In this document: positions 8,525-17,538 of the stretch, in pieces
Position numbering within the stretch: the first letter of the stretch is position 1
How the letters are laid out: every line of letters starts with the position of its first letter
From: Deltaproteobacteria bacterium
Lineage (GTDB): Bacteria > Myxococcota_A > Polyangia > Polyangiales > Polyangiaceae
Direction: 5' to 3'
Assembly (NCBI GenBank): GCA_016218915.1
Contig: JACRCQ010000079.1
Coordinates: 62,001-126,000, forward strand
Length of the DNA: 64,000 nt
The notes under the pieces: generated by a model
What the model saw: the letters and a program-made list of their open reading frames with translations, nothing else
Told to the model about the DNA's origin: nothing
Databases searched by the model: none
Translations under genes and position numbers: made by a program

Positions 8525-10732
8525 TCACGCCGGCAGCGTGAACAGGAAGCTCGAGCCCTTGCCCGGCTCCGACTCGAGCCGGATCGTCCCGCCATGGCGT
8601 TCGACGATGCGCTTGCACAACGCCAGGCCGATGCCGGTCCCGGCGACCTTCTTGCCGTGCAGGCGTTGGAAGATCTGGAACAGCTTCGAGTGGAAAGCCG
8701 GGTCGATCCCCTCGCCATTGTCCTTCACGCTGAATTCCCACACCCCCTCGGGCAGGCGCGTCGCGGCGACGTGAATGACCGGATCCCGACCGCCTCGGAA
8801 CTTGATCGCGTTGCCCACCAGGTTTTGCAGCACTTGCACGACCTGGGTCTCGTCGGCGTGCACAACGGGAAGCGGGTCGTGGGTGATCGTCGCGCGGGTC
8901 TCCTCCACTGCGATTGCCAGATTCGAAATCGCGGTCATCAGGGCCTCATTCATGTCCACAGCGACCGGGGGCCTGCCGCGGGTTCCCACGCGGGAGAACG
9001 CGAGGAGATCGCCGATGAGGCGCTGCATGCGCGCCGCGCCGTCCGTCGCGAAGTCGATGAAGTCCATGGCGTCGGCGTCGAGCTTGTCCCTGTAGCGCTG
9101 CGCGAGGAGCTGGGTGTAGCTCGACACCATGCGCAGAGGCTCCTGGAGGTCGTGCGAGGCGACGTAGGCGAACTGCTCCAGCTCGCGGTTCGAGCGTTCG
9201 AGCTCGAGCGTGCGCTTGGCGAGCGCAGCCTCTGCGCGGCGACGCGCCGTGATGTCGAGGAAGATGGCAACCGAGGCCACCGGCACGCCTGCGGGGTCTT
9301 TCACCAGGCTTGCGGTGAGCAGCACGTTCTTGGCGACGCGGTCGGGGCCGACGATCTCGCGCTCGCCGATGTACTGCCCCTCCGTGCCCAGAGCCGCGAT
9401 CACGTCGTCGGACTCTCCCGGAAAGAGCACGTCCACGGTCTGCCCGATCACCTTGTCCCGCGCCAATCCAAACAGCTCGAGGTAGGCGTCATTGACGTAC
9501 CGTACGTGCCTGCTGGCATCGGCAATGGCAATGGCGTTCAGCGACGCAGAGATCGCGGCGTCCTTGAGCAGGAGTTGCTCGGTGGCTCGCCTGGCCTCGG
9601 TCACATCCCGGAAGTACCAGACCCGTCCGAAGTACCTCACGCCCGCGTCGTCGAACATCGGCGCTGAGTAGCGCTCGAACACCCGTCCGTCCGCCAGCTC
9701 GACCTCGTCCTGGCTGCTCTCCTGCCGGTGCTCGTAGAGCCAGCGGACCTTGTCGATGAACTCCGTCGGTTGCGCCAGCTTGCTGAGCACGGATTGCAGC
9801 GCCAGCTCGTCGGCTCGGCTCTTCACCACCTCGTCGGGAATCCCCCACATCTGCACGAACCTGCGATTGAAGGCGCGCATCTGCCCCTGCTCGCCAACCA
9901 CCAGGATCCCGTCAATCGCGGTCTCCTGCTGGGTCTGCAGCACCGCGTTCTGGAACCGCAGCTCCTCTTCGGCCCGCTTGCGCTGGGTGATGTCGATCAT
10001 CGAGGCCATGATCGCGACCAGCTGCCCGGATTCGTCTTTCACAGCGCTCGCGGTCAGATGGATCGGCAAGACCGCTCCGTCCTTACAGTGCAGTCCGTTC
10101 TCTCCGACCCAGCGCCCCTCCTGCTTCACGCTTCCGAGCATGCGAGCGCCGTTGTCTCCGAACAGGTCGTCGGAGCTGCGGCCATCGAGCACCTCGCGGG
10201 CGTAACCCGTCAAGTCCGCAAATTGCGCGTTCGCGTACTGCAGATGGCCGTCCGGATCGAGGATGGCGATGGCCACGCCGGACATCTCGACAGCAGCGTT
10301 CTTGAGCTTGAGCTCACGCTCCGCGAGCCTTCGGGCGGTGATGTCCGAGAACGAAGCAATCATCGCTTGCGGCTGGTTGGCCTCGTCTCGCACCACCCAC
10401 GCAGACAAGCGCAGGAAGATCGGTGTCCCGTCCTTGCGCTCCGCTTCCAGCTCGCTCTCGAGCGCGCCATGCTTGAGCACTGCCTCCATGAGCGCAGGCG
10501 AGCTCCGTGCCCAGTCGGGGGGCCCATCCTTGCGCAGGCATTCCTCGCGCGTGTAGCCCATCAGCCGCACGAACGCGTCGTTGACGTGCAGCATCCTCCG
10601 GTCGATCGAAGCGATGGCGACCGCGTCGGGCGACGCGTCGAACGTACCCTCCAGGGTCCTGATCCAGTCGGCATCGGGCGGATTCGACGAAGTTCTTCGG
10701 GCAGGCGGAGAAGATGGCTCGAAAGGACTCAT
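8525..10732 (-). CDS. Multi-PAS sensor histidine kinase
   Basis: A 735-residue soluble histidine kinase. Four PAS/PAC units run over about residues 20-500, each opening with a helix and a V/I-A-I-A core (for example DAVAIASIDRRMLHVNDAF). The dimerisation domain has the phospho-accepting His in YVASHDLQEPLR, and the C-terminal ATPase domain has its N, G1 (VKDNGEGID) and G2 (GTGIGLALCKRI) boxes. No membrane segment is present, so it probably senses a cytoplasmic signal. The response regulator gene lies 30 bases upstream on the same strand and is its likely partner. Confidence 0.9.
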   Translation of the reverse strand: MSPFEPSSPPARRTSSNPPDADWIRTLEGTFDASPDAVAIASIDRRMLHVNDAFVRLMGYTREECLRKDGPPDWARSSPALMEAVLKHGALESELEAERKDGTPIFLRLSAWVVRDEANQPQAMIASFSDITARRLAERELKLKNAAVEMSGVAIAILDPDGHLQYANAQFADLTGYAREVLDGRSSDDLFGDNGARMLGSVKQEGRWVGENGLHCKDGAVLPIHLTASAVKDESGQLVAIMASMIDITQRKRAEEELRFQNAVLQTQQETAIDGILVVGEQGQMRAFNRRFVQMWGIPDEVVKSRADELALQSVLSKLAQPTEFIDKVRWLYEHRQESSQDEVELADGRVFERYSAPMFDDAGVRYFGRVWYFRDVTEARRATEQLLLKDAAISASLNAIAIADASRHVRYVNDAYLELFGLARDKVIGQTVDVLFPGESDDVIAALGTEGQYIGEREIVGPDRVAKNVLLTASLVKDPAGVPVASVAIFLDITARRRAEAALAKRTLELERSNRELEQFAYVASHDLQEPLRMVSSYTQLLAQRYRDKLDADAMDFIDFATDGAARMQRLIGDLLAFSRVGTRGRPPVAVDMNEALMTAISNLAIAVEETRATITHDPLPVVHADETQVVQVLQNLVGNAIKFRGGRDPVIHVAATRLPEGVWEFSVKDNGEGIDPAFHSKLFQIFQRLHGKKVAGTGIGLALCKRIVERHGGTIRLESEPGKGSSFLFTLPA

Positions 10733-10762
10733 GACGTCGTCACTTGGGCGGTGGCACGCGGG

Positions 10763-11212
10763 CTAGGTGCGCGGCGCCGGCGGCAGGCGCACGATCGTGA
10801 GCCAGAAGTCCTCGATGCTTCGGACGACCTTGATGAACTGGTCGAAGTCGATCGGCTTGGTGATGAAGCAGTTGGCGTGCAGGTTGTAGGACTTCAGCAC
10901 GTCCTCTTCGTCTTTCGAAATCGTCAGCACGACCACGGGAATGCGCTTGAGGTTCTCATCGGACTTGATGTGCGCCAGGACCTCTCGTCCATCCATCCTC
11001 GGCAGGTTCAGATCGAGCAGGATGAGATCCGGCAGCGGCGCATCCTGGAAGGCCCCTCGCTTGTGGAGAAAATCCAGAGCCTCCACGCCATCCTCTACGT
11101 GGTAAAGTCTGTTGCCTACCTTGCCTTCCTTGAGGGCCTCGCGCGCCAGACGGGCATCGCCAGGATTGTCTTCGACGAGCAGAATCTCGATCATTGGTCC
11201 AGAGCTAGCCAT
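10763..11212 (-). CDS. Single-domain response regulator (Rcp1-like)
   Basis: A 149-residue receiver domain with no output domain. Key residues are present: the acidic pair in [10 protein letters not shown], the phospho-acceptor Asp in LILLDLNLPRMDG, and Lys in FITKPIDF. The extended loop and overall length resemble Rcp1-type regulators that pair with phytochrome-like or multi-PAS kinases. The start at 11212 is chosen because GGAG lies 7 bases upstream. It is probably cotranscribed with the multi-PAS kinase downstream. Confidence 0.9.
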   Translation of the reverse strand: MASSGPMIEILLVEDNPGDARLAREALKEGKVGNRLYHVEDGVEALDFLHKRGAFQDAPLPDLILLDLNLPRMDGREVLAHIKSDENLKRIPVVVLTISKDEEDVLKSYNLHANCFITKPIDFDQFIKVVRSIEDFWLTIVRLPPAPRT

Positions 11213-11664
11213 CGGAGCACTCCTTGGCGGAGACAAATCCATGTCCTGTTCCCAGACACCCAAGACGCTTCGTTGATCGCGAAGATTCCAGCCGGGGTGA
11301 TCGTGGCGCGTCGCGAGTCTGGGGAGGGCGACGCAAGCGCCTTTGTGGGCCAGTGCAGCATCCTGCTGGTTGCATGCCGCATCTATTGACTAGCCTCTGG
11401 CGGCCATCGGGTCAAGCGATTCCAGAATGGCTGCCGGAGGGACTGTGACTCCATGAGCCAGCCACGCAAGCTGCGTCGCGTCTTGGCTTGCATCCGCCTG
11501 TAGGGCCTGTCATGAATGGTACGAACCCCGACCTATCGACAAGGCAATTGCGACCGATGATCCTCGTCGCGGCCCCTGCAGCGCGGAGAACACAACGTGG
11601 TTGATGCCCGTGCCCTCTGGCCGGAAGGAATGTCTGCGGCGCGCCCGCCGACATCCGAGCTGCG
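11213..11664. other. Intergenic region between divergent regulatory genes
   Basis: These 452 bases separate the leftward response regulator gene from the rightward hybrid kinase gene, so they should hold both promoters. I see no convincing gene, repeat or clear consensus promoter. Confidence 0.5.
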
Positions 11665-13335
11665 ATGACCGCTGGCCTGCGTCTGCTGCTCGTGGAAGAC
11701 AACCCCGGCGACGCTCGGTTGATCCGGGAGATGCTGCGCGACGTCCCCGGGTTCACCCTTCGCTGGGTGCAGGATCTCAAGAGCGCGATGTCTGTCATGC
11801 GCGAAGGCGCAGTCGATGCGCTCCTGCTCGATCTCGGCCTGCCCGACAGCGTCGGCATTCCCTCTGTCAAAGTCGTGCACGAGTCCTTCCCGAGAGTTCC
11901 GATTGTGATTCTGACCGGACAGGACAGTCAGACAATCTCGCTGCACGCTGTGAAGGCTGGTGCCCAGGACTACCTGGTGAAGGGCAAGGTCGACACCGAC
12001 CGGCTCGTGCGCTCCATCCGCTACGCTCGCGAGCGCTTCACAGTCGAGGAGGAGCTCCGCGCCAGCGAGGACCGCCTTCGGAAGTCGAACCGCGAGCTGC
12101 GCGAGACCACGGCCCAGCTCATTCAGACCGCCAAGCTCACTGCGCTCGGGGAGCTGGCAGCTGGCGTCGCCCATGAGCTGAACCAGCCCCTGAACTGCAT
12201 CGCGATCATCTGCCAGGCCATGGTCCGCTATCCGGAGTCCTACGGCCAGGACGAGCTCAAATCCGAGCTCGCACAGGTGCTGTCTCTCGTCGAGTCGATG
12301 CGACGCATCATCGACCACATGCGCCTGTTCGCGCGTCGCTCCAATGAGGTCGAGTTCAAGGAGCTCGACATGAACGCCCTGCTCGACAGGGCGCTCGCTT
12401 TCGTAGAGCAGCAGACTCGCAATCACGGCATCGATCTGCGGCGTGACTACCACCCCGATCTGCCGGTCCTGTGGGGCGATGCTGCCAGGCTCGAACAGGT
12501 CTTCCTCAACCTGATGATCAATGCCCGCGGCGCGCTCGACGATTCCGAGGCCACCAACAAGTTCATCGTCGTGCGCACTCTGGTCGGCGACCACGAGGTG
12601 ATCGTCGAAGTCCAGGACAACGGCTCAGGAATTCCAGCCCGCCTGCGAAATCGCATTTTTGAGCCGTTCTTCACCACCAAGGAGCCGGGCAAGGGCACCG
12701 GCTTGGGCCTCTCCATCGCTCTCAAGCTGATTCAAGAGCACCGAGGCGTGATCGAGGTCGATAGCCGCGAAGGCTTCGGCTCCACCTTCCGCATCCGATT
12801 GCCGACCGACCCGCCGCCCGTCCGCACGCCGAGCGGACGTCCGCTCACAGGCAGCACCGCGAGCGGACGCCCGGCTCCTGGCAGTGGGAGGCCGGACCCC
12901 GCAGGCCCTGCGAGCGAACATCAGGAGCCAGGCACCTTCTCAGGTGTTCGCAAGGAGCCAGGCACCTTCTCGGGTGTGCGCAAAGAGCCAGGCACCTTCT
13001 CGGGTGCTCGCAAGGAGCCAGGCACCTTCTCGGGTGCTCGCAAGGAGCCAGGCACCTTCTCGGGTGTTCGCAAGGAGCCAGGCACCTTCTCGGGTGCTCG
13101 CAAGGAGCCAGGCACCTTGTCGGGCGTTCGCAGGGAACCAGGCACCTTGTCGGGCGTTCGCAGGGAGCCAGGCACATTTTCGGGCGTTCGCAGGGAGCCG
13201 GGCACCCTCTCGGGTGCTCGCAAGGAGCCGGGAGCGGCTGACAGCGGACGACCCGAGCCGGGCGCACCTGACAGTGGGAGCAAGGAGCCGGACGCTCCTG
13301 ACAGTGGGCGTCAGGAACCGGGAGCCCCCAAGTGA
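11665..13335 (+). CDS. Receiver-histidine kinase hybrid with a 10-residue tandem-repeat tail
   Basis: A 556-residue protein. Residues 1-120 form a receiver domain (acidic LLVEDNPGD, Asp in [12 protein letters not shown], Lys in YLVKGK). A coiled linker leads to a dimerisation domain with the phospho-His in [13 protein letters not shown] and an ATPase domain ([21 protein letters not shown]) ending near residue 390. Residues 421-520 are ten copies of EPGT[FL]SG[VA]R[KR], followed by degenerate copies to the end; this tail is not part of any kinase family I know. The gene starts a four-gene run (11665-16650) linked by 4-base overlaps. Confidence 0.9.
   Translation: MTAGLRLLLVEDNPGDARLIREMLRDVPGFTLRWVQDLKSAMSVMREGAVDALLLDLGLPDSVGIPSVKVVHESFPRVPIVILTGQDSQTISLHAVKAGAQDYLVKGKVDTDRLVRSIRYARERFTVEEELRASEDRLRKSNRELRETTAQLIQTAKLTALGELAAGVAHELNQPLNCIAIICQAMVRYPESYGQDELKSELAQVLSLVESMRRIIDHMRLFARRSNEVEFKELDMNALLDRALAFVEQQTRNHGIDLRRDYHPDLPVLWGDAARLEQVFLNLMINARGALDDSEATNKFIVVRTLVGDHEVIVEVQDNGSGIPARLRNRIFEPFFTTKEPGKGTGLGLSIALKLIQEHRGVIEVDSREGFGSTFRIRLPTDPPPVRTPSGRPLTGSTASGRPAPGSGRPDPAGPASEHQEPGTFSGVRKEPGTFSGVRKEPGTFSGARKEPGTFSGARKEPGTFSGVRKEPGTFSGARKEPGTLSGVRREPGTLSGVRREPGTFSGVRREPGTLSGARKEPGAADSGRPEPGAPDSGSKEPDAPDSGRQEPGAPK
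12925..13224 (+). repeat. 30-bp in-frame tandem repeat, ten copies
   Basis: Ten near-identical 30-base units (beginning GAGCCAGGCACCTTCTCGGG) lie in frame within the kinase gene and encode EPGT[FL]SG[VA]R[KR]. Copies differ mostly by single bases, which suggests recent expansion by slippage or unequal exchange. Degenerate units continue to about 13335. Confidence 0.95.
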
Positions 13336-14030
13336 GCCGCCTCGCCGACGCCCGGGCGAGAATGGCCGCCGCGGTTCCGGTCTTCGATCGGATCCTCCAC
13401 GATCTCAAGCAGCCGCTGAACAGCATTCGGGTCGCTGCCCAGGACGTCAGGCTCGACCTCAGAAAGAACAGGCTGGATCCAGCTTCCTTGCCCGATACCC
13501 TCGTGGGGATCGAAGGCGCTGTGGACGAGCTTGCGCGCCGTATCGATCTGCTCCGACGATTCGCCAATCCGGGCAGCCGGGAGCCTGCTGCCGCATCCGA
13601 GATCGCCAACGCCTGCCGCGCTGCGTCCGCTCGCGTTCGCGCTGCGCACAGCGAGCTGGCGATCGAGGAGTCTCTCGATGAACAGCCGGGGAGGGTTGCG
13701 CTGGAGCCGGCGGACCTGGAGCAGGTGATCTGGGAGCTGCTGGACAATGCCGCCCACGCCTCGAGCGACGGGCCGCCCGGGGCCAAGGTTCAGCTGCGGA
13801 CTTTTCGCCGCGGGGAATCGGTCGGGATCGCCGTCAGCGATCAAGGCCCGGGCGTGCCTGAGGACCAAAGAGAGAGAATCTTCGAGCCCTTTGTTGCGCT
13901 CCGGCCCGGCGGCTCCGGATTGGGGCTCGCGATTGCGCGTGCGCTCGTCATGGGGGTGGATGGATCGGTTGCCTGTCTGGACAACGGCGGGGGGGCGCTT
14001 TTCGAGGTCCTGCTGCCCTCGGCGCGATGA
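13332..14030 (+). CDS. Small soluble histidine kinase
   Basis: A 232-residue kinase core without a sensor domain. The phospho-acceptor His lies in RILHDLKQPLNS, and the ATPase boxes are ELLDNAAHA, VSDQGPGVP and GGSGLGLAIARAL. The GTG start overlaps the stop of the preceding kinase gene (GTGA), which points to translational coupling. With no sensor of its own, it may take its signal from neighbouring gene products or act as a phosphotransfer element in the same relay. Confidence 0.85.
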   Translation: MSRLADARARMAAAVPVFDRILHDLKQPLNSIRVAAQDVRLDLRKNRLDPASLPDTLVGIEGAVDELARRIDLLRRFANPGSREPAAASEIANACRAASARVRAAHSELAIEESLDEQPGRVALEPADLEQVIWELLDNAAHASSDGPPGAKVQLRTFRRGESVGIAVSDQGPGVPEDQRERIFEPFVALRPGGSGLGLAIARALVMGVDGSVACLDNGGGALFEVLLPSAR

Positions 14031-14044
14031 CTACGGAGGGACGG

Positions 14045-15277
14045 ATGGAGTACCTGCTGGCTGTGGGAAGTGACTTCGCGGGCGATGATCCCATGCGGCG
14101 CACCTTGGAGCGCCAGGGCTTCCAGATCCTGACCGCGTCCGAGCCCGAACAAGCGCTCAAGATGGTCGAGGAAAGCAACCCCTGCGTGATGATGGTGAGC
14201 CACCACCTGGGCGATTCGGACGGCCTCGAGCTTCTCAAGCAGGTGCGCAGCCGGTTCCCGGCCTGCGAGGTCATCCTGGTGACGCCGGGAGGGGAGATGG
14301 AGGTTGCGATCGAGGCCCTTCGGGCCGGTGCGCTCGACTACCTGCGCATGCCGCTCGATCTCGAGCAGCTCAACGTGGCGCTGGGGCGTGCACGCGAGCG
14401 ACGGCAAGGGAGACGCCTTCCCGAGCCTCCGTCGATCCTGCTGCTCGAGGATCACGAGCAGACGCGCGTCAGGCTCGCCAGCATCCTGAAGAAGGAAGGA
14501 TTCCGCGTGTCGGCGGGGTCGGACGGCGAAGAGGGGGCGCGCATGCTCGAGGAGATGCGCTTCGACCTGGTGATCGCCGACATGAAGATGCCGCGCAAGG
14601 ACGGGCTGACGCTTCTCAGGGAGTCCAAGGCGCTCTTGCAGGACACGGGATTCATCGTGATGACCGGGTACGGAGACGAGGAGGTGGTGGTGCAGGCACT
14701 GCGCGAGGGTGCGGCGAACTTCCTGCGCAAGCCGCTCGACCTCGACCAGATGCTCCTGGCCATTCGAAAAGAGCTCGACCACCAGACCACCCGGCGCAGC
14801 CTCGCCTACCGCAACCGCGACATCGAGCTCATGCAGGAGCTGGTCGTCAGGCTCACCCGCAAGCTCGAGATCGTCGTCGAGACCCCTTCCAAGCTCCGCT
14901 CCGAAACCCTCGGTTTCCTGCACAAGCTCGTCAACTCCCTTCCGCTCGGCCTCGTCGTCGTCGACGCCGATCGATCCGTGATCTTCGCCAATCGCCACGT
15001 CGTCGAGCGCACCGGCTCGTCTCCAGCCGTGCTCGCCGCAGACTGGCTCTCTCCCATCGGGCTGGGCGAGATCTCCGATCCTGCTTTGCAGGACATGTTC
15101 ACGCGCACGATGGGCAACCGCCTCGGAACGATCGAGACGCTGGTCATGAAGGATTCGTCCTTCGTGATCATGACGCCGCTGACCCTCGTGGGGCCCGACG
15201 GAACCGAGAGATACGTCGCGGTGGTCATCCGCGGCGACGGCACGAAAGACGACAAGGCACCCGCCGCTTCGGGTTGA
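14045..15277 (+). CDS. Double-receiver protein with C-terminal PAS-like domain
   Basis: About 410 residues. The first receiver-like domain has lost the phospho-acceptor position (MMVSHHLGDSDG) and is probably non-phosphorylatable. The second is intact (LLLEDHE, LVIADMKMPRKDG, FLRKPLD). A coiled region and a PAS-like domain (LPLGLVVVDADRSVIFANRH) follow. The start at 14045 is favoured by GGAGGG at 14035-14040; an upstream ATG at 14027 overlaps the previous stop (ATGA) and is also possible. It has no DNA-binding domain, so it probably relays or scaffolds phosphotransfer. Confidence 0.85.
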   Translation: MEYLLAVGSDFAGDDPMRRTLERQGFQILTASEPEQALKMVEESNPCVMMVSHHLGDSDGLELLKQVRSRFPACEVILVTPGGEMEVAIEALRAGALDYLRMPLDLEQLNVALGRARERRQGRRLPEPPSILLLEDHEQTRVRLASILKKEGFRVSAGSDGEEGARMLEEMRFDLVIADMKMPRKDGLTLLRESKALLQDTGFIVMTGYGDEEVVVQALREGAANFLRKPLDLDQMLLAIRKELDHQTTRRSLAYRNRDIELMQELVVRLTRKLEIVVETPSKLRSETLGFLHKLVNSLPLGLVVVDADRSVIFANRHVVERTGSSPAVLAADWLSPIGLGEISDPALQDMFTRTMGNRLGTIETLVMKDSSFVIMTPLTLVGPDGTERYVAVVIRGDGTKDDKAPAASG

Positions 15278-15282
15278 GGAAC

Positions 15283-16650
15283 ATGGCACTTTCGATTCTG
15301 GTCGTGGATGACGACAAGGCGTTTGCGTCGTCACTCTGCAGGTTCCTCGAGAAGGAGGGGCACCAGGTCGAGCACGCTTCGACCGGTGAGCAGGGCGTGC
15401 AGATGTTCTCCAAGCGCTCCTCGGAGCTGGTGATCCTGGATCTGGTCCTACCCGGGCTCAGCGGGCTGCAGGCGCTCGAGCAGATCAAGCGGGCCGACGA
15501 TGCTGCGCCGATCATCGTGATGACCGGGCACGGCTCCATCGAGACCGCAGTGCAGGCGATGCGACTGGGCGCCATGGACTACCTCACCAAGCCCATCGAC
15601 CTCGAAGCGCTCACCCTCAAGCTCGACACCGCCCGGCAGTTCATGAAGATGCGCTCGGATCTGCGCTACCTCCTCGAGCGGGAGCGTCGCGGCAGCGGAT
15701 TCGGCGCCATGATCGGCGAATGCCCGGCCGTGCTCGAGGTCTACGACAAGATCCAGAAGGTCGCGACCACGGACAACACGACCGTCCTCATCATCGGCGA
15801 GAGCGGAACGGGCAAGGAGCTGGTCGCTGGCGCGATCCACTCGATGTCGGCCCGTAGCAGCAAGCCGCTGATCCAGATCGACTGCACCACGATCCCGATC
15901 AACCTGCTCGAGAGCGAGCTGTTCGGCCACGAGCCCGGAGCGTTCTCCGGCGCCGACCGCATGAAGAAGGGGCTGTTCGAGCTCGCCCACGAGGGTACCC
16001 TGCTGCTCGACGAGATCGGCGACATGGATCTGGCCGTCCAGGCCAAGTTCCTGCGCGTGCTCGAGGAGCGCAAGTTCCGACGCGTGGGAGGATCGCGCGA
16101 CCTTCACTTCGACACGCGCGTGATCGCGGCGACCAACCAGGACCTCGACGAGCTGGCCAAGCAGGGCAAGTTCCGACGCGAGCTGCTCTACCGTCTGAAG
16201 GTGTTCAAGATCGACGTGCCGGCGCTGCGCGATCGCGGCTCCGACATCCTGCTCGTCGCGCGCGCGTTCATCGAGCGCTATGCCCACTCCTTCAAGAAGC
16301 CCGTGCGCGATCTCGACCCGGAGGCCACGGCGGCCCTGCTTCACTACCCGTTCCCCGGCAACATCCGCGAGCTGCGCAACATCATCGAGCAAGCCGTGAT
16401 CCTCGCGCGATCCGAGCTCATCACGCGCGATCTGCTCCCGATTCCGGATCCATCCACGGGACGCTTCGACACGGGGAGACCCCCGACCACGGCGCTTTCC
16501 ATCGATGCCCTCGGACCCAATCCGCTCGAAGCTGCGGAGCGTCTTCTGATCGACGAGGCCCTGTTGCGATCTGGAGGAAACAAGAGTCGCGCAGCGGAGC
16601 TGCTTGGGATCACACGGTTCACGCTTCAGAGGAAGATGGGCAAGTCCTGA
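15283..16650 (+). CDS. NtrC-family sigma-54-dependent response regulator
   Basis: A 455-residue activator with receiver (Asp in LVILDLVLPGLSG), AAA+ and Fis-type DNA-binding domains. The AAA+ part has Walker A GESGTGKE and Walker B GTLLLDEIGD. At the sigma-54-contacting loop it reads GAFSGA, close to the standard GAFTGA. The C-terminus ends with a helix-turn-helix (NKSRAAELLGITRFTLQRK). It is the last gene of the relay operon and its likely transcriptional output. A TTG at 15274 that overlaps the previous stop is an alternative start. Confidence 0.9.
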   Translation: MALSILVVDDDKAFASSLCRFLEKEGHQVEHASTGEQGVQMFSKRSSELVILDLVLPGLSGLQALEQIKRADDAAPIIVMTGHGSIETAVQAMRLGAMDYLTKPIDLEALTLKLDTARQFMKMRSDLRYLLERERRGSGFGAMIGECPAVLEVYDKIQKVATTDNTTVLIIGESGTGKELVAGAIHSMSARSSKPLIQIDCTTIPINLLESELFGHEPGAFSGADRMKKGLFELAHEGTLLLDEIGDMDLAVQAKFLRVLEERKFRRVGGSRDLHFDTRVIAATNQDLDELAKQGKFRRELLYRLKVFKIDVPALRDRGSDILLVARAFIERYAHSFKKPVRDLDPEATAALLHYPFPGNIRELRNIIEQAVILARSELITRDLLPIPDPSTGRFDTGRPPTTALSIDALGPNPLEAAERLLIDEALLRSGGNKSRAAELLGITRFTLQRKMGKS

Positions 16651-16692
16651 TTCCGTCTCGATGGCGGGAAGCTGCCCTGTTCACGCCGTGCC

Positions 16693-17088
16693 TCACGCTG
16701 CCCTTCGCTCGGATTCGGCTTGCACGGAGTGCTGGATCCCCTCGACGAAGTCGAACAGCTGGTTGAGGCGTGACATCAGCTCGGTGTCGCCGCCACGGTC
16801 AGGATGGCAATAGAAGGCGACGCGGCGGCGCAGGGTCGACACATTCACCGAGGGCTTGGCGCCAGCCAGCGACCGCCACCCGTCCAGCTCGGTGTTCAAC
16901 GTCGAAACCTTGCGGTTCGCGTCCTGCAGCCTTCGCTCCATGTCGGCGAACTTGTTGCGCAGGTTGGTGATGAGCTCACGGACCGACAGGCTCTTCTCGG
17001 GTGCCCCGGTGGTGAACTCGGAAGCGTTGCGCGAATCCGTCTCCTGAGTGTCCCAGCAGATTGAGCTTGATCGGTCGTGGGTATTCAT
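16693..17088 (-). CDS. Small J-domain protein
   Basis: A 131-residue protein with a coiled N-terminal half (about 35-80) and a C-terminal J-like segment holding the HPD tripeptide in YCHPDRGGDTELM. J domains stimulate Hsp70 (DnaK) ATPase. Here the domain is at the C-terminus and lacks the Gly/Phe and zinc regions of DnaJ. AGGAGA lies ahead of the start ATG. It stands alone and divergent from the ParB-like gene at the left border of the magnetosome island. Its client is unknown. Confidence 0.75.
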   Translation of the reverse strand: MNTHDRSSSICWDTQETDSRNASEFTTGAPEKSLSVRELITNLRNKFADMERRLQDANRKVSTLNTELDGWRSLAGAKPSVNVSTLRRRVAFYCHPDRGGDTELMSRLNQLFDFVEGIQHSVQAESERRAA

Positions 17089-17303
17089 CGGATTTCTCCT
17101 GCGTCGGGGTTCTGGTTTCCCTTAGAGCAAGCCCTGTGCCGCCTCCGTCCTGACGCCGTTTCGGGCAACCCACCAACGCTCGCGTTGCCCAGAACCTTGG
17201 TCTTCTCCATGAAAACAAGCCTGATTCGCATCGGGAGCCCTTGGGCCGCGTGCCGCGACCCGCCCCGGCTCGTCGTGCGCCCCCGCTCACCCCCCCTCCG
17301 GGT

Positions 17304-17340
17304 GTGCGAATTCGCTCAAAGCCCTGTGCGAATGCGCTCA
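17304..17340. promoter_or_regulatory. Paired direct repeats GTGCGAAT[T/G]CGCTCA, candidate operator
   Basis: Two 15-base copies start 22 bases apart, about two helical turns, so a protein could bind both on one DNA face. The first copy contains the perfect palindrome GCGAATTCGC. They lie about 200 bases upstream of the ParB-like gene, a placement typical of enhancer sites for sigma-54 activators. Function is inferred. Confidence 0.4.
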
Positions 17341-17484
17341 CGCGCACGGCAGAGCACCCCCCGTGTGGTCACGACCAACCATGAACGTAAACCTTGCCCA
17401 TCTTTGACCGCATTTTGCCCGCATCTGGCCGCCGAATCCTCGATGAAACTGCGATTTCTGCGGGCCTGCAGCGATCCTTGGTCG

Positions 17485-17498
17485 GGCATGCTCTGTGC
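17485..17498 (+). promoter_or_regulatory. Candidate sigma-54 (-24/-12) promoter
   Basis: The sequence GGCATGCTCTGTGC has the invariant GG and GC spaced by ten bases and partly matches the TGGCAC-N5-TTGC consensus. It lies about 40 bases before the ATG of the ParB-like gene. The match is weak and could be chance. Confidence 0.3.
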
Positions 17499-17538
17499 TG
17501 TGTGCCCTGAGACCCGAACAACCGGAGCATCTGACAGC

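Larger units (their letters stand above)
17089..17538. other. Intergenic region between divergent genes, with candidate regulatory sites
   Basis: There is no gene in these 450 bases. The region holds a pair of 15-base direct repeats (17304-17340) and a GG-N10-GC element (17485-17498), listed separately. The rest shows nothing recognisable. Confidence 0.5.

Noticed and set aside
9728-11389. 553-codon plus-strand frame
   Set aside because: It runs antisense to the multi-PAS kinase and response regulator, both of which have clear domains.
12925-13224. CRISPR-like periodic repeat
   Set aside because: The 30-base units are directly adjacent with no spacers and lie in frame inside a kinase gene.
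13841-15334. 497-codon minus-strand frame
   Set aside because: It is antisense to the double-receiver gene and has no recognisable motif.
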